Shown piece after piece: positions 34,195 to 44,605 of a stretch of DNA of 64,000 bases. The DNA comes from Sisyra terminalis (Eukaryota > Arthropoda > Insecta > Neuroptera > Sisyridae): NCBI GenBank assembly GCA_958496175.1, contig OY292274.1, forward strand, positions 69,140,630 through 69,204,629, given 5' to 3'. How positions within the stretch are numbered: the stretch's first letter is position 1; each line of letters begins with the position of its first letter. The position numbers were made by a program, and so were the translations under genes. Below the pieces are notes generated by a model that saw only the letters and a program-made list of their open reading frames with translations, was not told the origin of the DNA and did not search any database.

Positions 34195-35049
34195 CAGTGG
34201 TGGATTTAGGTTCGATGCCGCCCTAGGCCTCATTAGATATGCCGCCCTTGTTGTTCCATATTGAAGTGGTTATCAAGATAAAACATTTTTCAACTTTTTT
34301 CCAACAATTTCATTATGATTTATACTTGTTCTTTCTGGTCTTGGATCGCGGAAAACTTCATTTATATAATCGCAATCAATTTTTCGTACTAATTCAGTTT
34401 CAATAGATAATATTGCCAGGATATTAAGTAAATCTTGGCAAAATCTTTTTCAGGGTGCAATAAGATCATTCTTCTGAACAATTTGGTGTTGGTATTCAAA
34501 AATAGCACAGAGCATTGTCAGCTTTAGGGTAGCACATCTTGAAAATTTCGTAATGCTATATATTCCAAATACTTTCGGATATCTTTAGTATTGAATTTTT
34601 AAGAAGATAATGTAAGAGACCAATTTCATTATACAAATATTTTCATAACGAAGATTTCTCCTTAATCCTAAGCATACTAGATTGTTTAAGATAAGTACGA
34701 CGTATTTCGACTACCAAGGTTCGTATAAGACTTTAAATATTTTGACAAAAAAAAATCGAATTCAGCACAATGCTGTACGGTTTTTAAAAAATACCATCAT
34801 GAGGATCTCTAATTTGATCCTAATGTCCCCGGAATATTAGATTTAACAATTGAAAAATGTGATGTAATTAATTGAAAAGTAAATTCTATAAAAAAAAAAT
34901 AATTTTACTTTACTTAAGATAATCTATACATTCATAGCGAAACTAACTAAAATCAATTTTTGAATTTCCAATGTCCTTGAATTCTTCGCCTCTAAAATTT
35001 TGCCGCCCTGGGCCCAGGCCTCACAGGTCTAGGCGTTAATCCATCACTG
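34195..35049. mobile_element. hAT element, non-autonomous, nested in the Harbinger element
   Basis: Ends CAGTGGTGGATTTAGG and AATCCATCACTG are flanked by a perfect 8-bp duplication GTTATTTG (34187-34194, 35050-35057), the hAT signature. GC-rich 'tgccgccct' blocks sit inside both ends. The interior (855 bp in all) has no intact frame. Confidence 0.85.
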
Positions 35050-35259
35050 GTTATTTGCAGGATATCTTATAAAAAAGAATAGAAATGTAATAAAGAATAG
35101 TAATGACAGCTTATGGATGAGCCAGTGTAGGAAACAATATATGGATAAACAAAGACAAGCTGATAGCGATATCACAGGCGTTAGAAAGAGACACCATTCT
35201 TGTGTAAAAAAATGAAGTTTTGTAGTTGTCTCTTATACTGATTTGAAATATAAAAATAG

Positions 35260-35492
35260 TCAAAATAAGGTTTTTTCGCTGACTTTGAACAGTTATACTG
35301 TGTATACAATATATAGGATATATTTCTGATGACCACTGAGGAAGATTGCTTGGCAATCGAAATACGTATCTGGGCAATACGCCACGAATATTTTTGTTTG
35401 AACTTCTGTTCAATTTTATGTTTATATTTATTATATTAAATAATACTACATAAATTGGACCGCAATATATTATATATATGAAGTATATATGT
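35260..35492 (+). mobile_element. Family C element between 48-bp direct repeats
   Basis: The left end has the family terminus (TCAAAATAAGGTTTTTTCGC) and then jumps within the arm to an intact hammerhead in + sense (35330-35376) and the downstream half. The flank ATGAAGTTTTGTAGTTGTCT...AAATATAAAAATA at 35212-35259 is repeated at about 35493-35541. This is either an unusually long target duplication or a duplication made on insertion. Confidence 0.75.
35330..35376 (+). ncRNA. Hammerhead ribozyme motif (family C), core intact
   Basis: TGACCA, CTGAGGA (35336-35342), stem II GATTGC-TTG-GCAATC, GAAA (35359-35362), self-complementary ATACGTAT, cleavage expected after 35370, then TGGGCA. TGACCA and TGGGCA pair with one internal A-G mismatch to form stem I. 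Confidence 0.75.
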
Positions 35493-35584
35493 ATGAAGTT
35501 TTATAGTTGTCTCTTATACTGAATTTGAAATATAAAAATATTCGTTCTGAAAATTAATAACATATAATTTAGAATATCTAACGA

Positions 35585-35811
35585 AGTTGAGGAAAAACGA
35601 ACCCGAGCTCTAAATTTCAATAATGAAGAAGTTCATTTGTTGAATTATAAAATTATATAAAATTTTAGACCTTAGAACCGAACTTTTAATGAATCAAATT
35701 CATAATATTAATCAAAAAAAGAAGAGGGCAGAAGAAATGGATTTTCGTAAGAAAATGAAACTTATGGATATTGAAATTTCTATTAAGAAAAAACAACTAA
35801 AAAATGCATAA
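35585..35811 (+). pseudogene. Harbinger Myb/SANT-like protein remnant
   Basis: Two in-frame pieces remain. The first (about 35589-35655) encodes EEKRTRALNFNNEEVHLLNY, the start of the Myb/SANT-like DNA-binding fold found in the accessory protein of PIF/Harbinger elements. The second (from about 35700 to the TAA at 35809-35811) encodes a Lys-rich helical tail containing KKKRAEEMDFRKKMKLMDIE, like the C-terminal coiled coil of such proteins. The middle is deleted and stops separate the pieces. Confidence 0.65.
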
Positions 35812-35873
35812 TTCTATATAACTTTTATTAAATAACATTTTTATTTTCATAACACGAATATATATTTATTCTA

Positions 35874-36259
35874 TTATTTCTTGTTAAACGTTTTGTTGAT
35901 GGAATACATTCCTAAAATAATCAATAAAAGGTTTGTGGAAAAATCATTATGAATTTCAACATTTCTTTCCTGTTCTTCTGGAAGAATATTGTCTTCCATG
36001 TCGGAATTCTCATCGGTGTCAAAATTTTCTTCCATTCGGTCTATCGCTATATTGTGTAGTACTGCACATTTTTCTTCAATTTGTAATAATTTTAATTCGA
36101 CCGTAAGTTTTGGAAAATGAAATCTTTGGAACAATTATTGGTCTGTCCATTTTTTAAAATGATCAATTCTTGGCCTTACATTATATTGTTGAGGATTTAT
36201 AATTTCTATAAGTTGAATCAATTCTTTCTCAGGGTCATTGAGCAATTCCAAGTCATCCA
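35874..36259 (-). pseudogene. PIF/Harbinger transposase, catalytic core deleted
   Basis: The minus strand starts with ATG at 36259 and encodes MDDLELLNDPEKELIQLIEI followed by PRIDHFKKWTD, a stop codon, and LFQRFHFPKLTVELKLLQIE. This is the N-terminal region of HARBI1-type transposases (…F..RF.L.K.TV..LL..I…). It then joins directly to KCAVLHNIAIDRMEENFD, which is the C-terminal block of the DDE domain (…VLHNI…). More than 150 residues with the catalytic Asp/Asp/Glu are missing, so it cannot transpose. It ends in an acidic tail. Confidence 0.8.
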
Positions 36260-36631
36260 TAGTAATTATTTCCACTTTTATTTATAACTAATATATCCAC
36301 AAAGTAACTGATTAATATTGTTTATGTATCATTACATGAAATTGATGCTTATTTAATTTACACATAGATAATATATAGCAATATATTTACCTAATAAATT
36401 CGTAAATATCCAAATTGGCAGAAAATTTTTGCAATTTCGTAATATAATTTTTTTCGCTTCACTTAAGTTTGACAGCAATAACAATGTGCAGAAATAATAA
36501 GAAGACATTGCATGTTCTAGCTATTTAAAAAAGAAAGACTATTTGGAAGTCTGAGTACTGAATAAACAATCTAGGAGATAGTTTAATTTTATCCTGAAGA
36601 TATGACTATTTGTATGTGAAAATACCGGACT

Positions 36632-38184
36632 TAAAAGTTTTAGTTCAGATAAAATAAAAATCTCAAAAGTCCCAAACACGACAAATTGATAAATCATTGC
36701 CATCTAACATATCCGTTTTGATTAATCTAAATTGCAAACAATTCCTTCTATTTTGCGAATCAGGAAGAAAAAAAAAAACGATCGGAAGTATAAACATCCT
36801 TAAGTTTAGTTTTTTACTTGTAGGACATAGCAGCAATCCCGGATACGATTCGAATCGTTCGGTGACCGTTTAATGAGTTGCAGGAAATGTGTGGTGATTT
36901 ATTATCCCCGTTTTTTTTACATCCCAATTTTTCCAACATTGGCTTACTAACACAGCAGGATTTGACCATTCTGCCATCTATAGAAAAAGATATATCACTT
37001 AAATATAATGGGGGAATTTTACAAGCACCAGCAGCGTTAACCTGTTTTTGTCGACGACGAGAACATAAAAAAGGGAACTGTATCATTTATCCATAAAATA
37101 TGATGATTTATGTATCACATCGCTTTTTCTTTGCGTGCGTTTTCATCTTGGAAACAATACTTTTCGTGTTCTCTATTTATGCGAAAATTTGTACTAAGCG
37201 TTTTTTGCATTTCACAGCGATTATTTCGTTTAAAGTTTTATGTAAATGGCTTGCTTTTGTTGCATGGTAAAAAATATGCAAAGCTTTGGTTTTACAATGG
37301 AAATTCTTTGGTAATTTTTTGAATTTTAAACTCTTCCACTTGCTGTATTTATTTTCCAATTAGGTAGCCATCTTCAATATGAATTTTCATCACTGAAATT
37401 AATAATTAATTAATTTTTGATATGGTTATAAGAAAGCTTAGTTGAAGTTATTACCTAAGTTCGCTATTAGTGCCATAGTTTTCATCGCATTTTTGGTTCT
37501 CATCTGTAAGAGTAAATAAAAATATTGTTAAAAAAATATTGTAAAAAATGTACAATTTTCCCATCGAAAAGCCATACAATGTGCTTTATAATATTTCTCT
37601 GATTAAAACTGCTAATCCAACAGTGGAATTTAAAATCATTCCACATGAACACTGAACATTGTTTTCGGTTTGATTAATTGAAATATTTCGAACGATTTGC
37701 ATTTCATTAGTCCCCGCAGACTTTCGATCAAAGGTATTTCTAGTATGCAGCTCTACAAAACTGGTTGGTTTCATTACAAAAACCTCTTGTCTTTATTTAA
37801 CTTTTTTCCACAAAACTTTGCACATAAAATCTAATTAAATCAATGGGAAAATTCCACTTATAATTCACCTGGAGTATTCGATAGAGTTTTTGTAGCTGTT
37901 GTAATTCAATTAATGCCAATCGATTGCTTTAAATTTCTCCAGTGTCATCCTGAAAAAAGTTGATACGAGGTCTGTGTAAAACGTATCGCGAATTTTGAAT
38001 TTCCGCGGGCTACGTATGATTGGCATATTTGAAAATTTAGTTATAAATATTGACATGATGTATTAAATTACCTTGAAGAGGACACAATAGATATACAAAA
38101 TTCGCGATACTTTTTGAATAGACCGCGTAGTTTGTATTAAATAATTGAACAACGGTTTTATAAATTTTTTCTTTACCCACTACG
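36632..38184. other. No recognisable gene
   Basis: Overlapping open frames on both strands at 36814-37359 (about 70-90 codons) sit in a slightly less AT-rich stretch. The products match no family I know. Confidence 0.35.
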
Positions 38185-38451
38185 AATGTATGCAGTGGCG
38201 TAGCTAGGTACCCAAGGGCCCTGGGGCAAATTAAGAAATGGGGTGCCACTGCTATGTAAACTGATTAGGTTTTATCCAATAAAAATATGAAATATACAAA
38301 TACTTTAAAAATGCTAAGCTACTTAAGCTTAAGGAAATAAAAATATTAAACAGTAACAACATAAATTACAATTAATACTTAGTGTAGGTTTGGCTAATAA
38401 AACAAAATAGGAGAACATTCAAGGGTTTATTTTATAAAGGTCGGGCCTACC

Positions 38452-38604
38452 CAAGGTTTGTAAATTATACAGGTTGCTCCATTAGAAAAAAAAATGACGT
38501 CATACGAAGAATTTTGAAATCGATCAGTCTGAAGATATGCACGAATTTCTTCTGGATACGTCACGTAGCCACCATGAGGCCACCTGTGTATTTTATAAAC
38601 CTTG
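38452..38604. mobile_element. MULE-type MITE, copy 3, nested in hAT
   Basis: 153-bp copy of the family at 3673, flanked by a perfect 9-bp duplication GGGCCTACC (38443-38451, 38605-38613). Confidence 0.9.
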
Positions 38605-38673
38605 GGGCCTACCAACTGACTAAATAACAATTATATTTACAATTTTGTCCAAGCTTTAGTTTTCGCAAAATTA

Positions 38674-38916
38674 TCAATGACTTGGTTTAAATCCAGGCTT
38701 GATGCAGTTTTGTTTGTCAATTGCTATTAGCAATAAATGTCGGAGTCGATTTTGGCCCATATTATTTCTTAAATAATTTTTTAATATTTTTAATTTGCTC
38801 AATGACTTTTCAGCTGCTGCAGAAGTGACAGGAATTGTAAAGAATAATAATATTGCTGTAAATATTTCCGTTTGTCGCATTCTAGTACTCCATATTTGCT
38901 CATTATTTCCGTACAT
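38674..38916 (-). pseudogene. hAT transposase C-terminal dimerisation domain fragment
   Basis: The 80-residue open frame contains FTIPVTSAAAEKSLSKLKIL followed by KNYLRNNMGQNRLRHLLLIA. This is the hATC dimerisation block (…PVTSA.AERSFSKL..IK..LR..M...RL..L…), close to the ZMYM/TTF-type hAT proteins. The transposase N-terminal and catalytic parts are absent. It lies between the element's own inverted termini and has the orientation expected for its 3' end. Confidence 0.88.
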
Positions 38917-39113
38917 AATTGGTGAATTTCCAACTGGATTTCCGAAAGTTTAGTTCGATCAAGATTTCTGATAAGGATTCGAGGGTCCCGGGGCTCTGCC
39001 CCGCCGAGCCTGTAGGTAGCTACGCCACTGAATGTATGCCAAATACTTTTCAGTCAATTGATTTATTCACATTTTGATCTTCTCAAGACTTTACGAAGAC
39101 TTGTCAATATCTA

Positions 39114-39530
39114 CCGTCTTTTTCCGAAATTAAGACATCCCCCGAAAATAAGCCATAGTTACAATAATGTGAAAAAAAGAAAGGAGCTCAAACAACGGTT
39201 CACCCCAAGGTTTCCTCGTCAATTTACGTTTTTTCTACCGGTTACGATAGTGCACATGTTACCTGTATTTTGGTGATTCGTCATTTTTAATCACTACAGG
39301 TAACAAAGACCAGATTCAACGCATTTCAGGAATTTATGTCATTGAAAGTAAAAAAAACGTGATGCACCCAAGTGGGTTGATTATATGCTACCATCATTGT
39401 TGAGGGATCAAAATAGAGGTTTACTAGTTTGGAATTCAGCCAGTACTTGCCCTCCCCCGAAAATAAGCCATGGCGGGTATTTTGAACCAAACAGAAAGTA
39501 AGGCAGTGTCTTATTTTCGGAAAAAGGCGG
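39114..39530. mobile_element. Tc1/mariner-type MITE with TA duplication
   Basis: Ends TA/CCGTCTTTTTCCGAAATTAA and TTATTTTCGGAAAAAGGCGG/TA, with CCCCCGAAAATAAGCCAT repeated inside both arms. The 417-bp element has no coding capacity. Confidence 0.8.
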
Positions 39531-39742
39531 TAATAATTACATTTGGTGGAAATCATCCCTTATATTGATATACAATCAGGACCAAGACCTAAAATAGTTT
39601 CGTTTAAACTTGGATTTTAAATATTTTATTCCATTCTATATTTACCTTCTTAGTTTTCGTTTTCTGGTCTATGCTTAAATTAGTATTCTCTTGTAGTAGT
39701 GCAACTTTTTGAACATTTGGTCATCCATCTATATACGTAGAT

Positions 39743-39977
39743 CCATCATTCCCAACGTGAGGTGCAGGACCCACCGGTGGGACATGTCAATATTTCGGTA
39801 GGTTCTTTCGGCTGAATATACCAAACACTATGGGATAATTCGATTATGAATTAATTCATTGATTTCAGAATAATGTTTATGTGCCTTATTCTTTGTAAGC
39901 TTGTTTAGATAACAAATTAATGACCTTTTAAGCTTCCTTCAGGTGGGACATGGCCCAAAATCGGTTGGGAACCACTG
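39743..39977. mobile_element. hAT-type MITE
   Basis: Left end CCATCATTCCCAACG and right end GGTTGGGAACCACTG are imperfect inverted repeats. The flanks ACGTAGAT and ATGTAGAT form an 8-bp duplication with one substitution. Confidence 0.8.
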
Positions 39978-39985
39978 ATGTAGAT

Positions 39986-41194
39986 TATAGCACTCACTGT
40001 ATTAACCAATCCCTGGAATTCCTATAATTTCTTGCCCGATACTAAATACAGATGAATCCAGGGAAAACAGTAAGCCTAAGTCATATTTAGGCTCTCCAAA
40101 CCTCATTCCGGTAAACCATGTGAAAATCCACGTGCTTAATTTTTTTGACCCTAAAACCTGAGAAAACGTTATTTAATTGTTGATATAATTATTTGTCGTA
40201 TTAATACATACCTATACGATAATTTCTTTCAAGTTTTTTACTTTTTTAAATTGATTTTAAAAGAAATATTATCTACTTAGTTATTTTAATTAACAATTTA
40301 CTAATTGTTTGTAAAAAAACATTTCGGGTAAGTTTTGATCATAGCACTCTTTTATCACATAAATTGTTTGAAAAATACCGTGACAATTCCGAACAATTCT
40401 TAACACCCATATGTGGTGAAATTGTAATAATGAAGTGTATATATATCAATATATATAACAATATTTTTTAAAAGAAAGTAATTGTTAGGAATTATTTGTA
40501 TTTGTTTGATTTTAAAACATTTAAAGAAAAAACTTAAAATTAAATACATATTTAATATCTTGCTAAAGGCAACAATTACATTTTAAATATTTTCAAGTCA
40601 AACAAAAGTAATTAATAATTTTCAACAACCAATTTTTGAATTTTTTCATTATTATGTTTTTGTGAAATCATAAATAAAACGAACTTGTTATAAAATAAAT
40701 ATTTATGATGATTTTAGTTTACATGGTTTATATTTTAAAAATTGTACCATAATTAAATGTTCAGAATTGTTCCGAATTAGTACAGTTTTATTTAATGAGT
40801 TTGTATTGGTATAGTGCCTTGAACAAAAACAACCCGAAATGTTTGTTACTAACAATTAGTCAGTTGTTAAAATTCAATTAAGTAAGTAGTTAAAATATAA
40901 AGTTATAAAAATCTTATTTTTTCGGTTTTTAGGATTAGAAAAATGCAGCACGTGGATTGTTATTGTGCTTCCTGGGTCCCTATTTCATCAAGCAAGGAAT
41001 AATATTCAGTTCTGGAATTAGATCATAACCTTTTTATATAAGAGCATTAGTTCAAGCATATTTCGTTTATTTGGCTGCAATTTATTCTAAAATTGAACAA
41101 ATCAAGCCGATATTTATTTGGGTAAATACTTTTAATTAATAATTTTGAATCAATTACACAAATACACGTCTAACAATGGTAATTTGTGGCCTAT
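39986..41194. other. No recognisable gene
   Basis: Very AT-rich intron sequence. No signals seen. Confidence 0.4.
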
Positions 41195-41400
41195 ACCCAG
41201 CCCTCGCTTTAGGGGTGGGCAACCCGGGCGGTCGCCCGGGGCGGAAAGTTTCAGGGGCGGCATTTTGTCATATTTGATATACAATATGAGCAAAAATGTG
41301 AAAAAATTAAAAATTTGTGTTTTTTCAACCCTGAAGAGGCGGCATTTTTTCACCTTGCCCAGGGCGGCAAATTTGCTAGAACAGGGCCTGCCTACACCTT
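41195..41400. repeat. GC-rich interspersed repeat, hAT-like
   Basis: Left part AGGGGTGGGCAACCCGGGCG with GGTCGCCCGGGGCGG, right part CCAGGGCGGCAAATTTGC and ACAGGGCCTGCCTA. 'ggcggcatttt' occurs twice inside. It resembles the GC-rich ends of hAT elements, but I could not confirm inverted termini or a target duplication. Confidence 0.4.
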
Positions 41401-41798
41401 TCCAAAGGCTTGGATATGTTTAACCTGGATTTTTAGTTGATTTCGATTATTATCGGTATCGTGGACCTTTTCGGTTTAACCGATTGAATTTTTTGGCTGT
41501 AAGTATTATTTTAGCGATTGATTCGGATGTAATTTAAACTTTTTCTTTTAGAATCCACTGATTTTGATTTACTATTGCCATATTAGAGTCATGTGCCTTT
41601 TAAAAAGGATAATGGCTCCGTTTCTGGATTTGACCCAAAATTGATGAAAAGAAAATTTACCTTCCTTTTTTTTATGCCAAGCAAAAATTGTTCGAGGAAT
41701 CTTATGGTTGATTTTTGATGGAACACAATATGTACGTTTTAAACACTTGGACGGAGTTTAATTGAAGAAAAAAAACTTTGGAAATTGTGTAGAAAATA

Positions 41799-41804
41799 TT
41801 TATT
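41799..41804 (-). terminator. Poly(A) signal of the cuticular gene
   Basis: AATAAA on the minus strand, about 90 bases after the stop codon. Confidence 0.75.
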
Positions 41805-41891
41805 TAGAAAATAGAACAGGATTTATATAACATTGATGGGACACTGGATGAAACGAAACAATAATTTAATTTTCGATGCCAAAGTTGGGGT

Positions 41892-42170
41892 TTAGTGTAC
41901 GATAACGGCAGGATGAGCTTTGACGGTGTGGACGACGGGGGCATGAACAATGGGGGCGGCATGGACTACGGGTGTATGTACAGCGTGGACAACTGGAGCG
42001 TGGTGATGGACCACGCTGTGGGTGCGGACTGCGGCCACAACTGGAGCGTGATGAACGGCCACGGGAGCTGCATGGACCACGGGAGTGTGAACTACGGGTG
42101 TGATCACAGGAGCCACATATCCTGGATTTGGAGCGGCAGCAGCCACAACCAAGAGGGTAGCGAGAACCAC
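41892..42170 (-). CDS. Small His/Val/Ala-rich cuticular protein, exon 2
   Basis: This exon encodes residues 5-96 of a 96-residue secreted protein. Joined to exon 1 it gives MFKFVVLATLLVVAAAAPNP, a clear signal peptide with cleavage near the Ala run. The mature chain is a low-complexity repeat of APVVHAAPV-, VHHAPVV- and HTPVVH-like units ending AVIVH. Such AAP(A/V)/VVH repeat proteins are structural components of insect cuticle, without the chitin-binding R&R domain. The acceptor TTTCGTTTAG precedes GTG, which is an internal Val codon and not a start. The stop codon is at 41892-41894. The gene lies on the opposite strand inside the SIFaR intron and is GC-richer than its surroundings. The + strand frame over it is a shadow. 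Confidence 0.92.
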   Translation of the reverse strand: MVLATLLVVAAAAPNPGYVAPVITPVVHTPVVHAAPVAVHHAPVVAAVRTHSVVHHHAPVVHAVHTPVVHAAPIVHAPVVHTVKAHPAVIVH

Positions 42171-42237
42171 CTAAACGAAGCAAAAAAAAAAAAGCAAAAA
42201 AATTAATAAAAGCCCTAAAATTTTCCAACCAACTTAC
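42171..42237 (-). other. Phase-0 intron of the cuticular gene
   Basis: 67-bp intron with donor GTAAGT (42232-42237) and acceptor TTTAG (ending at 42171). An intron after four codons is typical of insect cuticular protein genes. Confidence 0.9.
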
Positions 42238-42249
42238 GAATTTGAACAT
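42238..42249 (-). CDS. Cuticular protein, exon 1 (M-F-K-F)
   Basis: Four codons ATG TTC AAA TTC (minus strand) directly before a consensus GTAAGT donor. The start is chosen because it splices in frame to the signal-peptide core in exon 2 and because MFKFVVLA is the common opening of insect cuticular proteins. A TATA box lies about 85 bases upstream. Confidence 0.9.
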
Positions 42250-42331
42250 TTTGAAAAAGTGGATTTTTGGTTTTGGTGATCTTTTCAGAGGAAAGCGTAA
42301 GTGAATTATGATTTGAATTTGATTCACAGGT

Positions 42332-42340
42332 CTTTATATA
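42332..42340 (-). promoter_or_regulatory. TATA box of the cuticular gene
   Basis: TATATAAAG on the minus strand, 83 bases before the start codon. Transcription would begin around 42300-42310, leaving a 5' UTR of about 55 bases. Confidence 0.75.
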
Positions 42341-43134
42341 TGGAAAAATTCGCTGGACACGCTCCCCACAAGAAATGATTATACGAAGAAAAAAAAAACA
42401 ATCTCAAGGAAGACTTATCCGACATATTCAATTGGATTAAATCCCCTACTATAAAACTCCGTTTGGTAAAGAGCAAAGTTGGTGACTTATTCTTGATCTC
42501 TGTCGCGCCAATTGTCGATTGATAATTCTGCCAACTGTAGAAGATGTTAAAGACATGATGAACTTGGCCTACACCTCCCGTAACCGAGATTCGCTTCCAA
42601 CCTTCAAACATTTTCTCAGCGTAATTAATCGTTTCGAGCCAAAACCATAAATCTCTCTCGGCACTCATTTGGTATTTAAAATTTTGAAATATTCAAGTTT
42701 AGAGTTTGTTGGCGAAGATGTTGAAGACTAACGGGTTATGGCATTTTGAACGTTCAAGTGCGATATTTTGATAAATGAGACCCATTAAAAATTATAACAA
42801 GTGTCCTCAAAAATCTTTCAAAAAAAAAAAATAAAAAAATAATAAACCAATTGGGGTTACGACAATGTGTCGCCAAACGCCAAGATATTGCAATATATCT
42901 TCAAATCACTGCGTTGCCTCTTATCGAACATTGATGTAAATGGTTCCACCCATTGATATTTAAAATTAATCCAACGAGATCAAATGACGTTTATACATAT
43001 TACAAGATTTTTATTCCAAAAATGATCAATTTGGCAATTAATTTGAGATTTTGTAAGAATTTATGAGTTCAAGAACGTTTTTCAATGCAAATGAATGGTT
43101 CTAGCGATTTAAAAGAGAAAAAATATGATTTTAC
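42341..43134. other. Upstream region of the cuticular gene
   Basis: No second gene is recognised. The 114-codon minus frame at 42324-42668 covers the TATA box and has no known motif, so I do not call it a gene. The region presumably carries the cuticular promoter elements. Confidence 0.4.
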
Positions 43135-43632
43135 GAAAGATCTATGAAGATTTTTAACATTAAGTTTAAAGTAAGATGATTTTCCAAGTAGAATTTTTTT
43201 TTTTTAAATTTTTTTAAGATTTCAGAAGCAATAGATATACTTCTCTATGGACTTAAAATTTTGGGCGAAATTGGTCAATCTTTTGGGATACAAGTCTTGG
43301 AAAATGCTTCATTCAAGTGAACCCCAAGATAAGAATGACCAATAAATTGATTCCAAAAAAATTATGAATTCTTTTTTCTTAATTATATCGAAAATAATGT
43401 TGGGAATGACAAAAAAAAAACTGCTGTTCTATGAAAAATTTTACTTTAAGCTTAAAGTAAGTTGAGATTTTCCAAGTAGAAAATATGAATTTTTTTTTAA
43501 GATTTCAGAAGCAATAGATATCTTTCTCTATGGACTTATGTAAAATTTTGGGCGAAATTGGTCAATCTTTTGGGATACAAGTCTTTGAAAATTGCTTCAT
43601 TCAAGTGGACCTCAAGATAAGAATGAACAATA
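43135..43632. repeat. Tandem duplication including a truncated family B start
   Basis: About 43135-43343 recurs at about 43433-43631. Shared blocks include AGATTTCAGAAGCAATAGAT, GGGCGAAATTGGTCAATCTT and TTGGGATACAAGTCTT. In the first copy the junction 'attgattccaaaaaa' is followed by only about 90 bp of family B terminus. In the second copy the complete element follows. Confidence 0.85.
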
Positions 43633-44605
43633 GACTGATTCCAAAAAAATTATGATTTTTTTTTTCTTAATTATATCGAAAATATTGTTGGGAATGACAA
43701 AAAAAAAGTCCTGTGTAAGTTGAAGGTCTTAATATTAAGAAGTGCCGCATCGCAAATTTCGATTTTTCATTTAAATAACATGGGAACAATATTCTCTTGC
43801 ACTTTGGAATTTTATAGCTCACGTTGGAGACGACAATATTTCGGAATGACCAAGGTATATTCTTGTAGAAAATTGAACCATCTACAAAAAAGGTATCTGA
43901 CAAGTTTTTGATATATTTATTCCATCAAAAGTTATTCGTGGTCAAAGTTGAACTAAAGAGAAACTATCAATATTATGTGTAAATTTTATAGTACATTTTT
44001 TGTAGAGCCCTTTTTTGTCTATAACTTATCTCTATAAAAGTTTTTGATATTTTTTTACAGGTGCTAAGTAATAAAAAAAAAATTTTTTATGTTAAAAATA
44101 TAATAATTCAGGGAATATTATCAATTTAAAACAATAAAATTACGAATATTTTCAGTTTAAAGCAAATAACTCAGGACCTGTGAAAATATCAAAAACTTTT
44201 ATAGAGATAAGTTATAGGAAAAAAAGTGTTGTACAAAAAATGTCCTATAAAATTTTCACATAATATTGATAGTTTCTCTTTAGTTCAACTTTGACCTCGA
44301 ATAACTTTTGAAGGAATAAATATATCAAAAACTTGTCCGAAACCTTTATTGTAGATCGTTCAATTTTCTACAAGAATATACCTTGGTCATTCTGAAATAT
44401 TGCCACCAACGGGAGTTATAAAATTTCAAGGTCCAAGAGAATATTGTTCCCATGCTATTTAAATGGAAAATCGAAATTTGCGATGAGGCACCTCTTAATA
44501 TTTATATTAAGAGCTTAAACTTTCACAGGATTTTTTTTGTCATTCCCAAATTTTTTTTTGATATAATTAAGAAAAAAAAACTCATAATATTTTTTTGAAT
44601 CAGTC
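43633..44605. mobile_element. Foldback family B element, copy 3, complete
   Basis: Ends TA/GACTGATTCCAAAAAAATTA and TTTTTTTGAATCAGTC/TA, giving a TA duplication. It is 973 bp, mostly two inverted arms. The module order is the same in both arms. Confidence 0.9.

Larger units (their letters stand above)
34066..36631. mobile_element. Decayed PIF/Harbinger transposon
   Basis: The left end is TAA/GGCCCGGTATTTTCAC. The right end is GTGAAAATACCGGACT/TAA, giving a 3-bp TAA duplication. Inside are remnants of the two genes typical of this superfamily in convergent order: a Myb/SANT-like DNA-binding protein (+) and a DDE transposase (minus). Both have lost their middle parts. A hAT element and a family C element were inserted later, between the left terminus and the genes. 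Confidence 0.8.
38193..39030 (-). mobile_element. hAT transposon, internally deleted, 8-bp TSD
   Basis: Inverted ends CAGTGGCGTAGCTAGGTACC and GTAGGTAGCTACGCCACTG are flanked by AATGTATG on both sides (38185-38192, 39031-39038). A fragment of the transposase C-terminus remains in minus orientation. A MULE MITE is nested at 38452-38604. Confidence 0.92.

Noticed and set aside
41895..42206. 103-codon + frame over the cuticular gene, and a second minus frame (41866-42327) rich in Cys/Arg/Ser
   Set aside because: Both are shadows of the GC-rich repetitive cuticular coding sequence.
42324..42668. 114-codon minus frame upstream of the cuticular gene
   Set aside because: It overlaps the TATA box and 5' region, has no signal peptide or known motif, and is not needed to explain the locus.
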